Position numbers and translations under genes: made by a program. DNA of 59,093 bases from an uncultured Christensenellaceae bacterium. Its GTDB lineage: Bacteria > Bacillota > Clostridia > Christensenellales > Borkfalkiaceae. This document shows positions 24,943-32,745 of the stretch, one piece after another. How positions within the stretch are numbered: the first letter of the stretch is position 1; each line of letters starts with the position of its first letter. The notes under the pieces are model-generated. The model saw only the letters and a program-made list of their open reading frames with translations, did not search any database and had not been told where the DNA came from. The stretch is taken from the NCBI GenBank assembly GCA_910587625.1, contig CAJUMW010000013.1:255-59347 (forward strand), given 5' to 3'.

Positions 24943-27069
24943 TTAAAGGTGCAAAACCCTTGCCTTTATTTCCTTTGTTTTGCCGACGTTCCAAAAATTT
25001 TCACCCAGATAGCCGCAGGTACGGCGCGTTACGTTCATTTTTCTCTGGTCCTTGTTGTGGCAAACGGGACACTCCCACTCGTTGTCGGCGTTTATAATAA
25101 TTTCTCCGTCGAAGCCGCAGACATGGCAATAGTCGGACTTAGTGTTGAATTCAGCGTATTGGATATTGTCGTAGATATATTTTACAACGTCCTCCATTGC
25201 CGTAAGGTTGTGGCGCATATTGGGAATTTCCACATAGGAAATAGCTCCGCCCGAAGAAATTTGCTGGAATTGACTTTCAAAAGTAAATTTGGAGAACGCG
25301 TCGATATCCTCGCGCACGTCAACGTGATAGCTGTTGGTGTAGTAGCCCTTGTCGGTAACGTCCTCGATAGTGCCGAACCTCGCTTGGTCTATCCTTGCAA
25401 AGCGGTAGCATAGCGATTCCGCAGGCGTTCCGTAAAGTCCGAAGCCCAGCCCCGTCTGCTTTTTCCACTTTTCGCAGTGCTCGCGCAGGGTATTCATAAC
25501 CTTTACCGCAAAGGCCGTGCCCTCGGGGGAAGTGTGCGAAACGCCCTTGACAAGCTTAGTTGCCTCGTAAAGCCCGATATAGCCTAGCGAGATTGTGGAA
25601 TATCCGTCAAGCAGATACTTGTTGATTACTTCTCCCGGCTGCAATCTTGCGATAGCGCCGTACTGCCAATGCACGGGGGAAACGTCGCTGGTAACGCCCA
25701 TAAGCGCGTTATGGCGGCACATCAAAGCTTCATAGCAAAGCTGCAATCTGTCCTCTAAAATTTCCCAAAACTTCTTTTCGTCACCCTTTGCTAATATTCC
25801 GCACTGGGGTAAGTTGATAGAAACGACGCCTTGGTTGAACCTGCCCTCGAACTTGTAATTTCCCTTTTCGTCCTTCCAGGGAGAGAGGAACGAACGGCAG
25901 CCCATAGGGGAGAATACGTTGCCCTCGTAGTTTTCGCGCATTTTCTTTGCCGAAATATAGTCGGGATACAGCCGTTTTGACGAACACTTTACCGCAAGCT
26001 TTGTAAGATAGTCGTACCTGCCGCCTTTAAGACAGTTGTTTTCGTCCAAAACGTAGATAAGCTTGGGGAACGCGGGGGTAACATAGACGCCCTTTTCGTT
26101 CTTGATGCCCTGATAGCGCTGTTTTAAAATTTCCTCTATAATCTGCGCGTTCTCGTCGATATACTCGTCGTTTTCGTCAAGATACAAGAAAAGCGTGACG
26201 AAAGGGGACTGACCGTTTGTGGTCATAAGCGTGTTAATCTGGTATTGAATAGTCTGAACTCCGGCTTTGAGCGACTCGCGAAGCCTAAGCTCGACGAACT
26301 TTGCCTTTGTGTCGCTGTCGATGGTGTCCCCGAATTTTTCCTCGCACTGAGCAATGTACTTTTCCTTGGTCTTGCGAAGGTATTTTCCGAGATGAGCAAT
26401 ATTTACCGACTGTCCGCCGTACTGCGACGAGGCAACCGAAGCAATAATTTGCGTGGTTATTGTGCAAGCCGTCTGAAAGGACTTGGGGCTTTCAATCATT
26501 TTGCCGTTGATAACAGTGCCGTTATCGAGCATATCCTTAATATTTATAAGACAGCAATTGAATATGGGTTGAAGAAAATAGTCCGCGTCGTGGAAGTGAA
26601 TTGCGCCCTCTTCGTGCGCCTTGGAAATATGCTCGGGCAAGAGAATGCGCCTTGTCAAATCCTTTGAAACTTCTCCGGCAATAAGGTCGCGCTGCGTCGA
26701 AGCGGTGCGCGCGTTCTTGTTGGAGTTCTCCTCCATAACGTCCTTATTGGAATTGCGGATAAGCGAAAGTATGCTCTCGTCCGTGGTGTTGGCTTTACGG
26801 ATGAGCGCGCGCTCGTAACGATAGAGGATATACGCCTTCATAAGTTGATATTTCTGTAATTCCATCAACTTTTCTTCGACCATGTCCTGAATATCTTCGA
26901 CAAGCACTCTCACTCTGTGCCTTGCCGCGATATCGTCGGCGATAGCGTTAATTTGCGCGTCGGTAATTCTGTCCTCGACATCGACAGCAGCATTTGCTTT
27001 TCCAAGCGCTACGACTATTTTCTTTCTGTCAAATTCACAAACTGAATTGTCACGCTTAATAACTTTCAT
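24943..27069 (-). CDS. nrdD: Anaerobic ribonucleoside-triphosphate reductase
   Basis: A 708-residue class III reductase that makes dNTPs without oxygen. The N-terminal ATP-cone domain (about 1-90, KVIKRDNSVCEFDRKKI) senses ATP/dATP. The catalytic barrel follows, and the C-terminal zinc site has two CxxC pairs (CHVCG and CPVCH, about 655-690). The glycyl-radical loop is RRTCGYLG near the end. The start at 27069 follows GGAGG 8 nt upstream. An earlier in-frame start is not supported by a ribosome-binding site. NrdR boxes lie upstream. Confidence 0.96.
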   Translation of the reverse strand: MKVIKRDNSVCEFDRKKIVVALGKANAAVDVEDRITDAQINAIADDIAARHRVRVLVEDIQDMVEEKLMELQKYQLMKAYILYRYERALIRKANTTDESILSLIRNSNKDVMEENSNKNARTASTQRDLIAGEVSKDLTRRILLPEHISKAHEEGAIHFHDADYFLQPIFNCCLINIKDMLDNGTVINGKMIESPKSFQTACTITTQIIASVASSQYGGQSVNIAHLGKYLRKTKEKYIAQCEEKFGDTIDSDTKAKFVELRLRESLKAGVQTIQYQINTLMTTNGQSPFVTLFLYLDENDEYIDENAQIIEEILKQRYQGIKNEKGVYVTPAFPKLIYVLDENNCLKGGRYDYLTKLAVKCSSKRLYPDYISAKKMRENYEGNVFSPMGCRSFLSPWKDEKGNYKFEGRFNQGVVSINLPQCGILAKGDEKKFWEILEDRLQLCYEALMCRHNALMGVTSDVSPVHWQYGAIARLQPGEVINKYLLDGYSTISLGYIGLYEATKLVKGVSHTSPEGTAFAVKVMNTLREHCEKWKKQTGLGFGLYGTPAESLCYRFARIDQARFGTIEDVTDKGYYTNSYHVDVREDIDAFSKFTFESQFQQISSGGAISYVEIPNMRHNLTAMEDVVKYIYDNIQYAEFNTKSDYCHVCGFDGEIIINADNEWECPVCHNKDQRKMNVTRRTCGYLGENFWNVGKTKEIKARVLHL

Positions 27070-27101
27070 CTTTTTATCCTCCATTTCGTGCGAGTATATC
27101 A

Positions 27102-27155
27102 ATCTTAACATATATATTGTAGTTTGTCAATAACTATAACCACAATATATTGTGT
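27102..27155 (-). promoter_or_regulatory. nrdD promoter with two NrdR boxes
   Basis: Minus strand TTGACA (27125-27130), 17 bp, TAAGAT (27102-27107). A strong NrdR-type palindrome, CCACAATATATTGTGT (27140-27155), lies upstream of the -35. A weaker half-matched box (27107-27122) fills the spacer. Box centres are 33 bp apart, about three helical turns, as expected for cooperative NrdR binding. Confidence 0.75.
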
Positions 27156-27164
27156 CAATATGCA

Positions 27165-27214
27165 TAAAAAATACTTATCACCAACCGCCTTTCAAGCGCG
27201 TCAGGGATAAGTAT
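27165..27214 (-). terminator. Terminator-like hairpin upstream of nrdD
   Basis: Stem ATACTTATC/GATAAGTAT (27171-27179 and 27206-27214) with an inner partly paired loop. On the minus strand it is followed by T6 (27165-27170). It probably ends the Cys-rich protein gene. Its 5' arm overlaps the -10 of the distal promoter at 27210. Confidence 0.6.
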
Positions 27215-27262
27215 AATACTAAAATTTACCGTTGTCAAGCTTTGTAACACAATATCTTGTGT
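27210..27262 (-). promoter_or_regulatory. Distal promoter with a third NrdR box
   Basis: Minus strand TTGACA (27233-27238), 17 bp, TATACT (27210-27215). ACACAATATCTTGTGT (27247-27262), a near-consensus NrdR box, lies 8 bp upstream of the -35. A transcript from here would meet the hairpin at 27171-27214 very early. Confidence 0.55.
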
Positions 27263-27307
27263 GAAATTTTCGACAACTTTCTACATATTGTAACAAGAGT
27301 GCAACGT

Positions 27308-27556
27308 TTATTCCCTTTCTTCCTCTAAAATAAGCTTAATTGCATTAATGCCGCAAATTGCTTCGTCTAGAGCGCATATAACTTTATACTTATCCCTCTT
27401 GAACTTCGAACGCGAGCTCCAATTCTCACAGCTTGCATGTCTGTTTATAGTTTCTCGCTTTTTAGAACAGTTTCCGCACTCCGTTCGCAAAAAGCAACTG
27501 TATGCCTTTTCGTAATAAGCCGTAAAATTACAGCAGTTAGTACATTCTCTTTTCAT
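27308..27556 (-). CDS. Small Cys-rich protein, unknown
   Basis: An 82-residue protein with eight Cys. The pattern is CTNCCNFTAYYEKAYSCF, then TECGNCSKK and ASCENW (about 5-46), consistent with a small zinc-binding fold. A helical C-terminal tail (ALDEAICGINAIKLILEEE) follows. I do not recognise a named family. It is transcribed away from an XRE-type regulator, and the shared region holds three similar palindromes that overlap its promoter. Repression by that regulator is therefore likely. Confidence 0.65.
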   Translation of the reverse strand: MKRECTNCCNFTAYYEKAYSCFLRTECGNCSKKRETINRHASCENWSSRSKFKRDKYKVICALDEAICGINAIKLILEEERE

Positions 27557-27582
27557 TTTTTTACTCCTTAATTGAATGTTTT

Positions 27583-27658
27583 ACACTTTTATGTGTAGTG
27601 TAATAAAATTACATTACACCTTTATGTGTTTGTCAAGCTTTTTAACACAAAATTGTGT
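27583..27658. promoter_or_regulatory. Three ACAC-N6-GTGT operators and the divergent promoter
   Basis: Sites ACACTTTTATGTGT (27583-27596), ACACCTTTATGTGT (27616-27629) and ACACAAAATTGTGT (27645-27658), with centres 33 and 29 bp apart. The minus-strand promoter TTGACA (27631-27636), 17 bp, TGTAAT (27608-27613) contains the middle site in its spacer. The third site lies at the expected promoter of the plus-strand regulator gene. Confidence 0.7.
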
Positions 27659-27681
27659 AATATTATTTAAGAGGTACGCTT

Positions 27682-27885
27682 ATGTTAAATTTTGGAGAAG
27701 CTTTAAAACAACAAAGAATTTCAAACGGATTAAGTCAAAATCAATTGGCACAAAAGACAGGTATATCACAACAAAATTTAAGCCGCTGGGAAAATGAAGA
27801 AAAAACCCCGAGTATAATATTTTGCGCACAACTTGCAGACTTTTACGGTATTAGCCTCGACGAACTTGTCGGTCGTAAATTTTAA
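27682..27885 (+). CDS. XRE family helix-turn-helix regulator
   Basis: A 67-residue protein made almost entirely of one HTH_3 domain (FGEALKQQRISNGLSQNQLAQKTGISQQNLSRWENEEKTPSI). There is no separate sensing domain. GAGG precedes the ATG at normal spacing. It is divergent from the small Cys-rich gene with three palindromic sites between them, so it probably represses itself and that gene. How it is released is not visible. Confidence 0.9.
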   Translation: MLNFGEALKQQRISNGLSQNQLAQKTGISQQNLSRWENEEKTPSIIFCAQLADFYGISLDELVGRKF

Positions 27886-27927
27886 AATAATTTAATTTGC
27901 GGAACTAAAATTAATATTGAATAAACT

Positions 27928-27957
27928 AACAGCCCTTCGCTTGTGCGAAGGGCTGTT
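27928..27957. terminator. Bidirectional terminator
   Basis: Stem AACAGCCCTTCGC/GCGAAGGGCTGTT with a TTGT loop, lying between the XRE gene and the convergent glpK. Confidence 0.85.
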
Positions 27958-27961
27958 TAAT

Positions 27962-29440
27962 TTATAATATAGTTTGATTTACCGCCTTTTTCCAACCTTC
28001 CAATAGTGAAAGCCTGCGTATTTCCGACATTGTGGGCTTAAATTCCCTGTCGCAGACGGCGTTATTTTTTATTTGCCCTATATCCTTCCAATAGCCGCGA
28101 GTAAGGCCGGCAAGGTACGCCGCGCCGAGAGCCGTTGTTTCGACTATTTTAGGTCGGCTTACGTTTGCGCCCAAAACGTCGGCTTGAAACTGCATTAAAA
28201 AATTATTTTTACTTGCGCCGCCGTCAACGGCAAGGCGGGAAATACATATCCCCGAGTCGCGCTGCATTGCCCCGACAAGGTCGCAGACCTCGTAAGCGAT
28301 ACCTTCGAGCGCCGCTCTGACAATGTGCGCGCGAGTAGCTCCGCGAGTTATGCCCGTAATTACGCCGCGCGCCGCAGCGTTCCAATACGGAGCGCCAAGC
28401 CCCGTAAACGCAGGCACGATATAAACTCCGCCGCTGTCGGGCACCGAGCTTGCATACACCTCGCTTTCGTCTGCGGACTCTATTATTTTAAGCTCGTCGC
28501 GCAGCCACTGAATTACCGCGCCCCCGACGAAAACCGAACCTTCGAGAACGTAACACGGTCTTTTTTCAAGGCTTGCCGCGAGTGTGGTTACAAGTCCGTT
28601 GTTGCTTTTAACGGCTTTACCGCCCGTGTTCATAAGCAGGAAGCAGCCCGTACCGTAGGTGTTTTTTACGTCACCCTCGTCATTGCAGAGCTGCCCGAAC
28701 AGCGCCGCTTGCTGGTCCCCCACTACTCCGCATACGGGTATGGGCGCGCCGAAGTACAGCTCGTCTATGACGCCGAAGTTATGCCCCGACGGGTGCACGG
28801 ACGGCAACATGCTCTTTGGAATGTCAAAAAGTCGCAAAAGTTCGTCGTCCCACTTCAATGTGTGAATATTATAAAGCATGGTGCGGCTTGCGTTGGTGTA
28901 ATCGGTTGCAAATATTTTGCCCTTTGAAAGCTGCCACAAAAGGTATGTGTCGACCGTGCCGAACAGCAGTTCGCCGCGTTCGGCGCGCGCTCTTGCGCCA
29001 TCCACGTTGTCCAAAATCCACTTTATTTTAGTTGCCGAAAAGTAGGCGTCGGGCACAAGTCCCGTTCTGTTATAAATTTTTTCCTCGAAGCCCTCGCGCT
29101 TCAACTTGTCGGCGTATTCCGCCGTTCTGCGGCACTGCCAGACTATTGCGTTGTACACGGGCTCTCCCGTGTGCCTGTCCCACACAAGCGTGGTTTCGCG
29201 CTGGTTCGTAATGCCGACGGAGGCTATTTCCTGCGCGGAAACGTTTGCGCGGACTAACGCTTCACCTATCACCGCGACGGTTGACCCCAAGATATCCCTC
29301 GGTGAATGCTCAACCCAGCCCGGTTTGGGATAAATTTGCGCAAACTCGCGTTGCGCGCTCGAAACAATATTTCCCTTTTTATCAAAGACTATGGCGCGAG
29401 TGCTTGTCGTGCCCTGGTCCAATGCAAGTATGTATTTCAT
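27962..29440 (-). CDS. glpK: Glycerol kinase
   Basis: A 492-residue FGGY-family kinase making glycerol-3-phosphate. Family segments: YILALDQGTTSTRAIVFD (about 3-20), FAQIYPKPGWVEHSP (about 34-48, including the glycerol-binding residues), TNASRTMLYNIHTLKWD (about 182-198) and GLGAPYWNAAARG (about 335-347). The start at 29440 gives the usual MKYILALDQ beginning. No Shine-Dalgarno sequence is present, because TATAAT ends 7 nt before the ATG. No transporter or glpD gene is adjacent. Confidence 0.96.
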   Translation of the reverse strand: MKYILALDQGTTSTRAIVFDKKGNIVSSAQREFAQIYPKPGWVEHSPRDILGSTVAVIGEALVRANVSAQEIASVGITNQRETTLVWDRHTGEPVYNAIVWQCRRTAEYADKLKREGFEEKIYNRTGLVPDAYFSATKIKWILDNVDGARARAERGELLFGTVDTYLLWQLSKGKIFATDYTNASRTMLYNIHTLKWDDELLRLFDIPKSMLPSVHPSGHNFGVIDELYFGAPIPVCGVVGDQQAALFGQLCNDEGDVKNTYGTGCFLLMNTGGKAVKSNNGLVTTLAASLEKRPCYVLEGSVFVGGAVIQWLRDELKIIESADESEVYASSVPDSGGVYIVPAFTGLGAPYWNAAARGVITGITRGATRAHIVRAALEGIAYEVCDLVGAMQRDSGICISRLAVDGGASKNNFLMQFQADVLGANVSRPKIVETTALGAAYLAGLTRGYWKDIGQIKNNAVCDREFKPTMSEIRRLSLLEGWKKAVNQTIL

Positions 29441-29446
29441 ACAAAC

Positions 29447-29476
29447 ATTATACCACACCTGAGGCGCACAATGCAA
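29447..29476 (-). promoter_or_regulatory. glpK promoter, leaderless
   Basis: Minus strand TTGCAT (29471-29476), 18 bp, TATAAT (29447-29452) with a TGG extension. The ATG starts exactly 7 nt beyond the -10. Confidence 0.75.
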
Positions 29477-29552
29477 TAGCTAAATTAAAATTAACCCCGT
29501 AATATGCCGCATTTTCGGGTATATTTAAAAATTTTTTAAGCATACTTTTAGT

Positions 29553-29702
29553 ATGAGCAAACGTAAACAAAATAAAATGATTGAAGACATATACGAAAAA
29601 TGCGCCTGTGCAAACGAGTGTACGGGACTGTTTCAGCGCGTTGCGCTCGACCCCGACGAAGTAAAAAAATTTCACGAACTTTATAACGAAGAAAGCGACT
29701 AA
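29553..29702 (+). CDS. Small charged protein with Cys pair, unknown
   Basis: A 49-residue frame running MSKRKQNKMIEDIYEKCACA and then NECTGLFQRV to EESD. It has three Cys (C-A-C and C four residues later), a basic start and an acidic end. No Shine-Dalgarno sequence is seen. CATACT ends 7 nt before the ATG, but I find no good -35. Its stop lies in a long palindromic terminator shared with the convergent ligase gene. The non-random composition and clean ending support a real gene. Confidence 0.5.
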   Translation: MSKRKQNKMIEDIYEKCACANECTGLFQRVALDPDEVKKFHELYNEESD

Positions 29703-29743
29703 ACAAGCGAAAGGGGGGCATATATGCCCCCCTTTCGCTTGTT
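29701..29743. terminator. Long palindromic terminator between convergent genes
   Basis: A near-perfect 43-nt palindrome (arms include AAACAAGCGAAAGGGGGGCA) that covers the stop codons of both flanking genes. Confidence 0.85.
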
Positions 29744-30513
29744 TACAACTTTTCCGCTATATAATTTACATACTCTTTTACAAAGTCGCAGACTTTCAAA
29801 TCATACAACATTCTCACGCCGGCGGCGTCCTCTATTTCGTTTACAACCCACCCCCCGTTATGGCGGATAAAATCGATGGCTGCAAAGTCGGGTTTGAGAT
29901 AGTCGCAAATTTTTAAAACGCATCTTTTTTGATTTTCGTCGGGCTCGGCAAGTCGGGCGCTGCCGCCAAGGCAAAAATTACTTTTAAACCCCGAGTTTGC
30001 AGTGCGCAGAACGCTGTAAACTATTTTGCCGCCGACAACGTACACTCGCATATCTTTGCCGAGTTCGGAACACGGTTCTTGCGCAATGTAGTGCTTGGGA
30101 TAGCTTGAAAGCTCCTCCTCTCCCTCAACCCAAAAAACTTCGCTGCCGCCGTGACCCGAGCGCGATTTTACGATTATGGGATATCGCGCGTTTTCGACTT
30201 GCCCCACAAGCACAGTCGGCATAACGGGCAATCCGAGCCGTTTGCATAACAGATAGGTCAGCCATTTGTCGTTTGCCGTTTTCGATGTGAGCGCGTTGTT
30301 AAATACCCTTACGCCCTCGCTCTCTAATTTTGCGTTTACTTCGGGCGCAATTGCGCGGACTATTGCAAAGTCCGCCGCTTCAAAACAAGCCTCGGGAAGA
30401 GTTACAAGCTTAACGTCAAGCCCCCTTTCCTTAGAACTTGCAATAATTTGCTCTATAAACCAAAAATTGCGCTTTGCTCCCTCGCTGTCGTATATAAGCA
30501 ACCCCCGCTTCAT
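29743..30513 (-). CDS. RimK-like ATP-grasp ligase (second of two)
   Basis: A 256-residue ATP-grasp protein. The central domain has the lid and ATP elements YPIIVKSRSGHGGSEVFWVE (about 113-132) and DMRVYVVGGKIVYSVLR (about 155-171), and the metal-binding end is FAAIDFIRHNGGWVVNEIED (about 211-230). The RimK group joins amino acids or short peptides to a carboxylate using ATP. The substrate is unknown. The start overlaps the end of the preceding ligase gene by 4 nt (ATGA), so both are made together. Confidence 0.85.
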   Translation of the reverse strand: MKRGLLIYDSEGAKRNFWFIEQIIASSKERGLDVKLVTLPEACFEAADFAIVRAIAPEVNAKLESEGVRVFNNALTSKTANDKWLTYLLCKRLGLPVMPTVLVGQVENARYPIIVKSRSGHGGSEVFWVEGEEELSSYPKHYIAQEPCSELGKDMRVYVVGGKIVYSVLRTANSGFKSNFCLGGSARLAEPDENQKRCVLKICDYLKPDFAAIDFIRHNGGWVVNEIEDAAGVRMLYDLKVCDFVKEYVNYIAEKL

Positions 30514-31367
30514 TTAAGCTTTTCCTCGATATACGCCAAAATTTCGTCGCTTAAATCTATGCCCGTACAATCGAAAGTGCTTTTAAAGTGCGGATTAGAA
30601 TTTACTTCGCAAACGAGATTTTTTTCCAAAAGCAAGTCAACGCCGCAAAAATCCGTGCCGACCGCTCGGCAGGCTTCCAGCGCTATTGCCGCCTGCTCGC
30701 AAGTAATTTCATACGCGCTCGCACTGCCGCCGCCCGTTATGTTCGAGCGAAAATCGCGCTTATTTTCGCGCAACATGCAACAGATAACATTGCCACCGAC
30801 AATGTTTACGCGCACATCGCGCCCACTGCTTTGAGAAATAAACTCCTGCATTAAAAAGTCCTTACAGCCCAAGGATTTGACTATGCTTTGCGCCTCTTTC
30901 AAACTGTTTGCAAGATATACCTGTTGCCCGAACGAGCCGTAAGCTTCCTTTATAATAATGGGCAACCCCAACATTTCGACTGCATTCGACAAAAACCGAA
31001 TATCCGAATAGCCCGTGCCCTCGAACGTCTTGGGCGCAATAATTGTCTTTGGCGTCGGTACGCCGTACCTATCCAGCGCAAGCGAAGTTGCAATCTTGTT
31101 ATCGCAGTTATAAATTGCCGAAGCCGAGTTAAAAGTGGGGATTAATTTTTCAAGCTGCGAGCAGAGCGCCACGTCCTTGTCCCAGAACAACGCAAAGTCG
31201 GGGAGCGACATATCTTTAAGCCCTCCAACGGGGCACAAAAGTTCTCCCGTACGCTTTAAAACAAGTTGCATTCCCCGTCGCTTGGCGCTATCGACAAGCA
31301 TTTGCTCGATTTCTTGAAACTTTTTTAAATTCAAAAAATTATTTACAACCAAAAAACCGCGCTTCAT
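30510..31367 (-). CDS. RimK-like ATP-grasp ligase (first of two)
   Basis: A 285-residue ATP-grasp protein closer to RimK/LysX ligases. It has LPIIIKEAYGSFGQQVYLA (about 134-152), GRDVRVNIVGGNVICCMLR (about 184-202), NITGGGSAS (about 210-218) and the metal loop LVCEVNSNPHFKS (about 253-265). It overlaps the ribbon-helix-helix gene upstream and the second ligase gene downstream by 4 nt each. Two distinct ligases in one operon suggest successive additions to one acceptor or a heteromeric enzyme, which is inference. Confidence 0.87.
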   Translation of the reverse strand: MKRGFLVVNNFLNLKKFQEIEQMLVDSAKRRGMQLVLKRTGELLCPVGGLKDMSLPDFALFWDKDVALCSQLEKLIPTFNSASAIYNCDNKIATSLALDRYGVPTPKTIIAPKTFEGTGYSDIRFLSNAVEMLGLPIIIKEAYGSFGQQVYLANSLKEAQSIVKSLGCKDFLMQEFISQSSGRDVRVNIVGGNVICCMLRENKRDFRSNITGGGSASAYEITCEQAAIALEACRAVGTDFCGVDLLLEKNLVCEVNSNPHFKSTFDCTGIDLSDEILAYIEEKLK

Positions 31368-31555
31368 TTGTCGCCGTCATCTCCGTTACAGCTCTCTATT
31401 TTGCCGTTTTTGCGTTTCTTTACGCACTCGGTCAAAATATACTCTATCTGCCCGTTGACCGAGCGGAATTCATCGGCAGCCCAGCGTTCGAGTTCGGCAT
31501 ACAAATTTTCCGAAACCCTAAGCGGTATCTGCTTTTTCTTATTTCCGTCATTCAT
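31364..31555 (-). CDS. Arc-type ribbon-helix-helix protein
   Basis: A 63-residue protein with a single Arc/MetJ-like ribbon-helix-helix domain (KKQIPLRVSENLYAELERWAADEFRSVNGQIEYILTECVKKR, about 6-47 when read in full) and an acidic tail. Such proteins are dimeric DNA-binding regulators. It begins 1 nt after the SPFH stop and overlaps the first ligase gene by 4 nt. It is a candidate to bind the palindrome at the operon promoter. Confidence 0.85.
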   Translation of the reverse strand: MNDGNKKKQIPLRVSENLYAELERWAADEFRSVNGQIEYILTECVKKRKNGKIESCNGDDGDK

Positions 31556-31556
31556 A

Positions 31557-32480
31557 TCAATACAGCGAACCGCTGTTGACTATGGGCTGAGCGTCGCGGT
31601 TGCCGCAAAGTACTACCAACAGATTTGAAACCATTTGCGCCTTTCTTTCGTCGTCAAGCTCGACAATATTGTTGGCGGACAGCTTTTTAAGCGCCATTTC
31701 CACCATAGAAACCGCGCCGTCTACTATCTTTTGCCTTGCCGCAATTATAGCTGCAGCCTGCTGTCTTTGAAGCATTGCCGCCGCAATTTCGGGCGCGTAA
31801 GCAAGATTGTTTATGCGCGCGTCCATAATCTCTATACCTGCCATATCCACACGGTTTTGCAATTCCGCCTTCAATACGTCCGCAATCTCTTGCGAGGAAC
31901 CGCGAAGCGACTTTTCGTCGCCGTTGTCGCTCACGTCGTAGGGATATTGCCTTGCAACCTGACGTATCGCGCTGTCACACTGCGTGGAAATGAAATTGAG
32001 ATAGTTGTCTACCGCAAAAACCGCCTTTGCCGTGTCGGCAATACGCCAAATGACTACAACGCTTATCTCAATCGGGTTTCCGTCCTCGTCGTTCACCTTT
32101 TGTTTGTCGTTGTTCAAAGTCATAGCTTTTAACGAAATTTTCTTGTTGTACCTGCCAGAAGCCGGATTTTCAACCGAACAGAACGGGTTGACAAAGAAAA
32201 AACCGTCCTTTTTTAACGTGCCGTAATACTTGCCGAAAAGTGTAAGCACTATGCCCTCGTTTGGCGCAAGCACCCTCAGACCTTTAAGGCAAATTATGCC
32301 GACTATTAAAATCAAAATACCCAATAAACTAAATAAAAGCGTAAGCGTCGGTATCTCTTCGGAAATAACAATACCGTAAATAGTTACCGCTATTCCGACA
32401 ATTATCGACAAAATACTTACCGCAAGCATAAGCCAACCGCTTCTGCTCTTTACTTCTCTTTCCGCAATTTTGCTGTTCAT
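31557..32480 (-). CDS. SPFH/band-7 domain membrane protein
   Basis: A 307-residue protein with two N-terminal membrane segments (about 18-66). An SPFH domain follows (about 68-240: RVLAPNEGIVLTLFGKYYGTLKKDGFFFVNPF and AVDNYLNFISTQCDSAIRQVARQYPYD). A helical tail (MLQRQQAAAIIAARQKIVDGAV) is typical of the family, whose members form membrane microdomain scaffolds. The start at 32480 is chosen because GAGG lies 7 nt upstream. A GTG two codons earlier is less likely. It is the first gene of the operon with the ribbon-helix-helix and ligase genes. Confidence 0.9.
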   Translation of the reverse strand: MNSKIAEREVKSRSGWLMLAVSILSIIVGIAVTIYGIVISEEIPTLTLLFSLLGILILIVGIICLKGLRVLAPNEGIVLTLFGKYYGTLKKDGFFFVNPFCSVENPASGRYNKKISLKAMTLNNDKQKVNDEDGNPIEISVVVIWRIADTAKAVFAVDNYLNFISTQCDSAIRQVARQYPYDVSDNGDEKSLRGSSQEIADVLKAELQNRVDMAGIEIMDARINNLAYAPEIAAAMLQRQQAAAIIAARQKIVDGAVSMVEMALKKLSANNIVELDDERKAQMVSNLLVVLCGNRDAQPIVNSGSLY

Positions 32481-32495
32481 AACCACACCTCTTCA

Positions 32496-32556
32496 AATTA
32501 ATTTGATATCACTATGATATCAAATTAATTATACTATATATTATTTATTTTGTCAA
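32496..32556 (-). promoter_or_regulatory. SPFH operon promoter with 35-bp palindromic operator
   Basis: Minus strand TTGACA (32551-32556), 17 bp, TATAAT (32528-32533), both perfect. A 35-bp perfect palindrome (32496-32530: 16-bp arms reading TTGATATCA inward, 3-bp centre) overlaps the -10 and the start site. A bound protein here would block initiation. Confidence 0.85.
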
Positions 32557-32568
32557 TACGGGCAAACA

Positions 32569-32597
32569 AAAAAACTTCCCCTAACGGGGAAGTTTTT
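32569..32597 (-). terminator. Terminator overlapping a stop codon
   Basis: Stem AAAAAACTTCCCC/GGGGAAGTTTTTT around the stop codon of the small gene at 32581. The T run continues on the minus strand. Confidence 0.85.
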
Positions 32598-32745
32598 TCG
32601 CACTTTTATTATTTTCTTTTTCGTCCTGTTCGTTTTCCTTGCCGTCGTCAAGCTCTTTTAGCATTTGTAAAAGCTTCTCTTCGGAAAGTTCTTCGCTTAA
32701 AGATGCAAGCTTGCCGTAAGCGAGCTTGTCATGATGAATTGTCAT
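32581..32745 (-). CDS. Small acidic protein, unknown
   Basis: A 54-residue frame (MTIHHDKLAYGKLASLSEEL, then SEEKLLQMLKELDDGKENEQ and a Lys/Glu-rich tail). It overlaps the end of the zinc-ribbon gene as ATGA and stops inside the operon terminator, both typical of a real last gene. It is predicted to be helical and highly charged. No family is recognised. Expression is likely coupled to the zinc-ribbon protein. Confidence 0.6.
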   Translation of the reverse strand: MTIHHDKLAYGKLASLSEELSEEKLLQMLKELDDGKENEQDEKENNKSAKKLPR

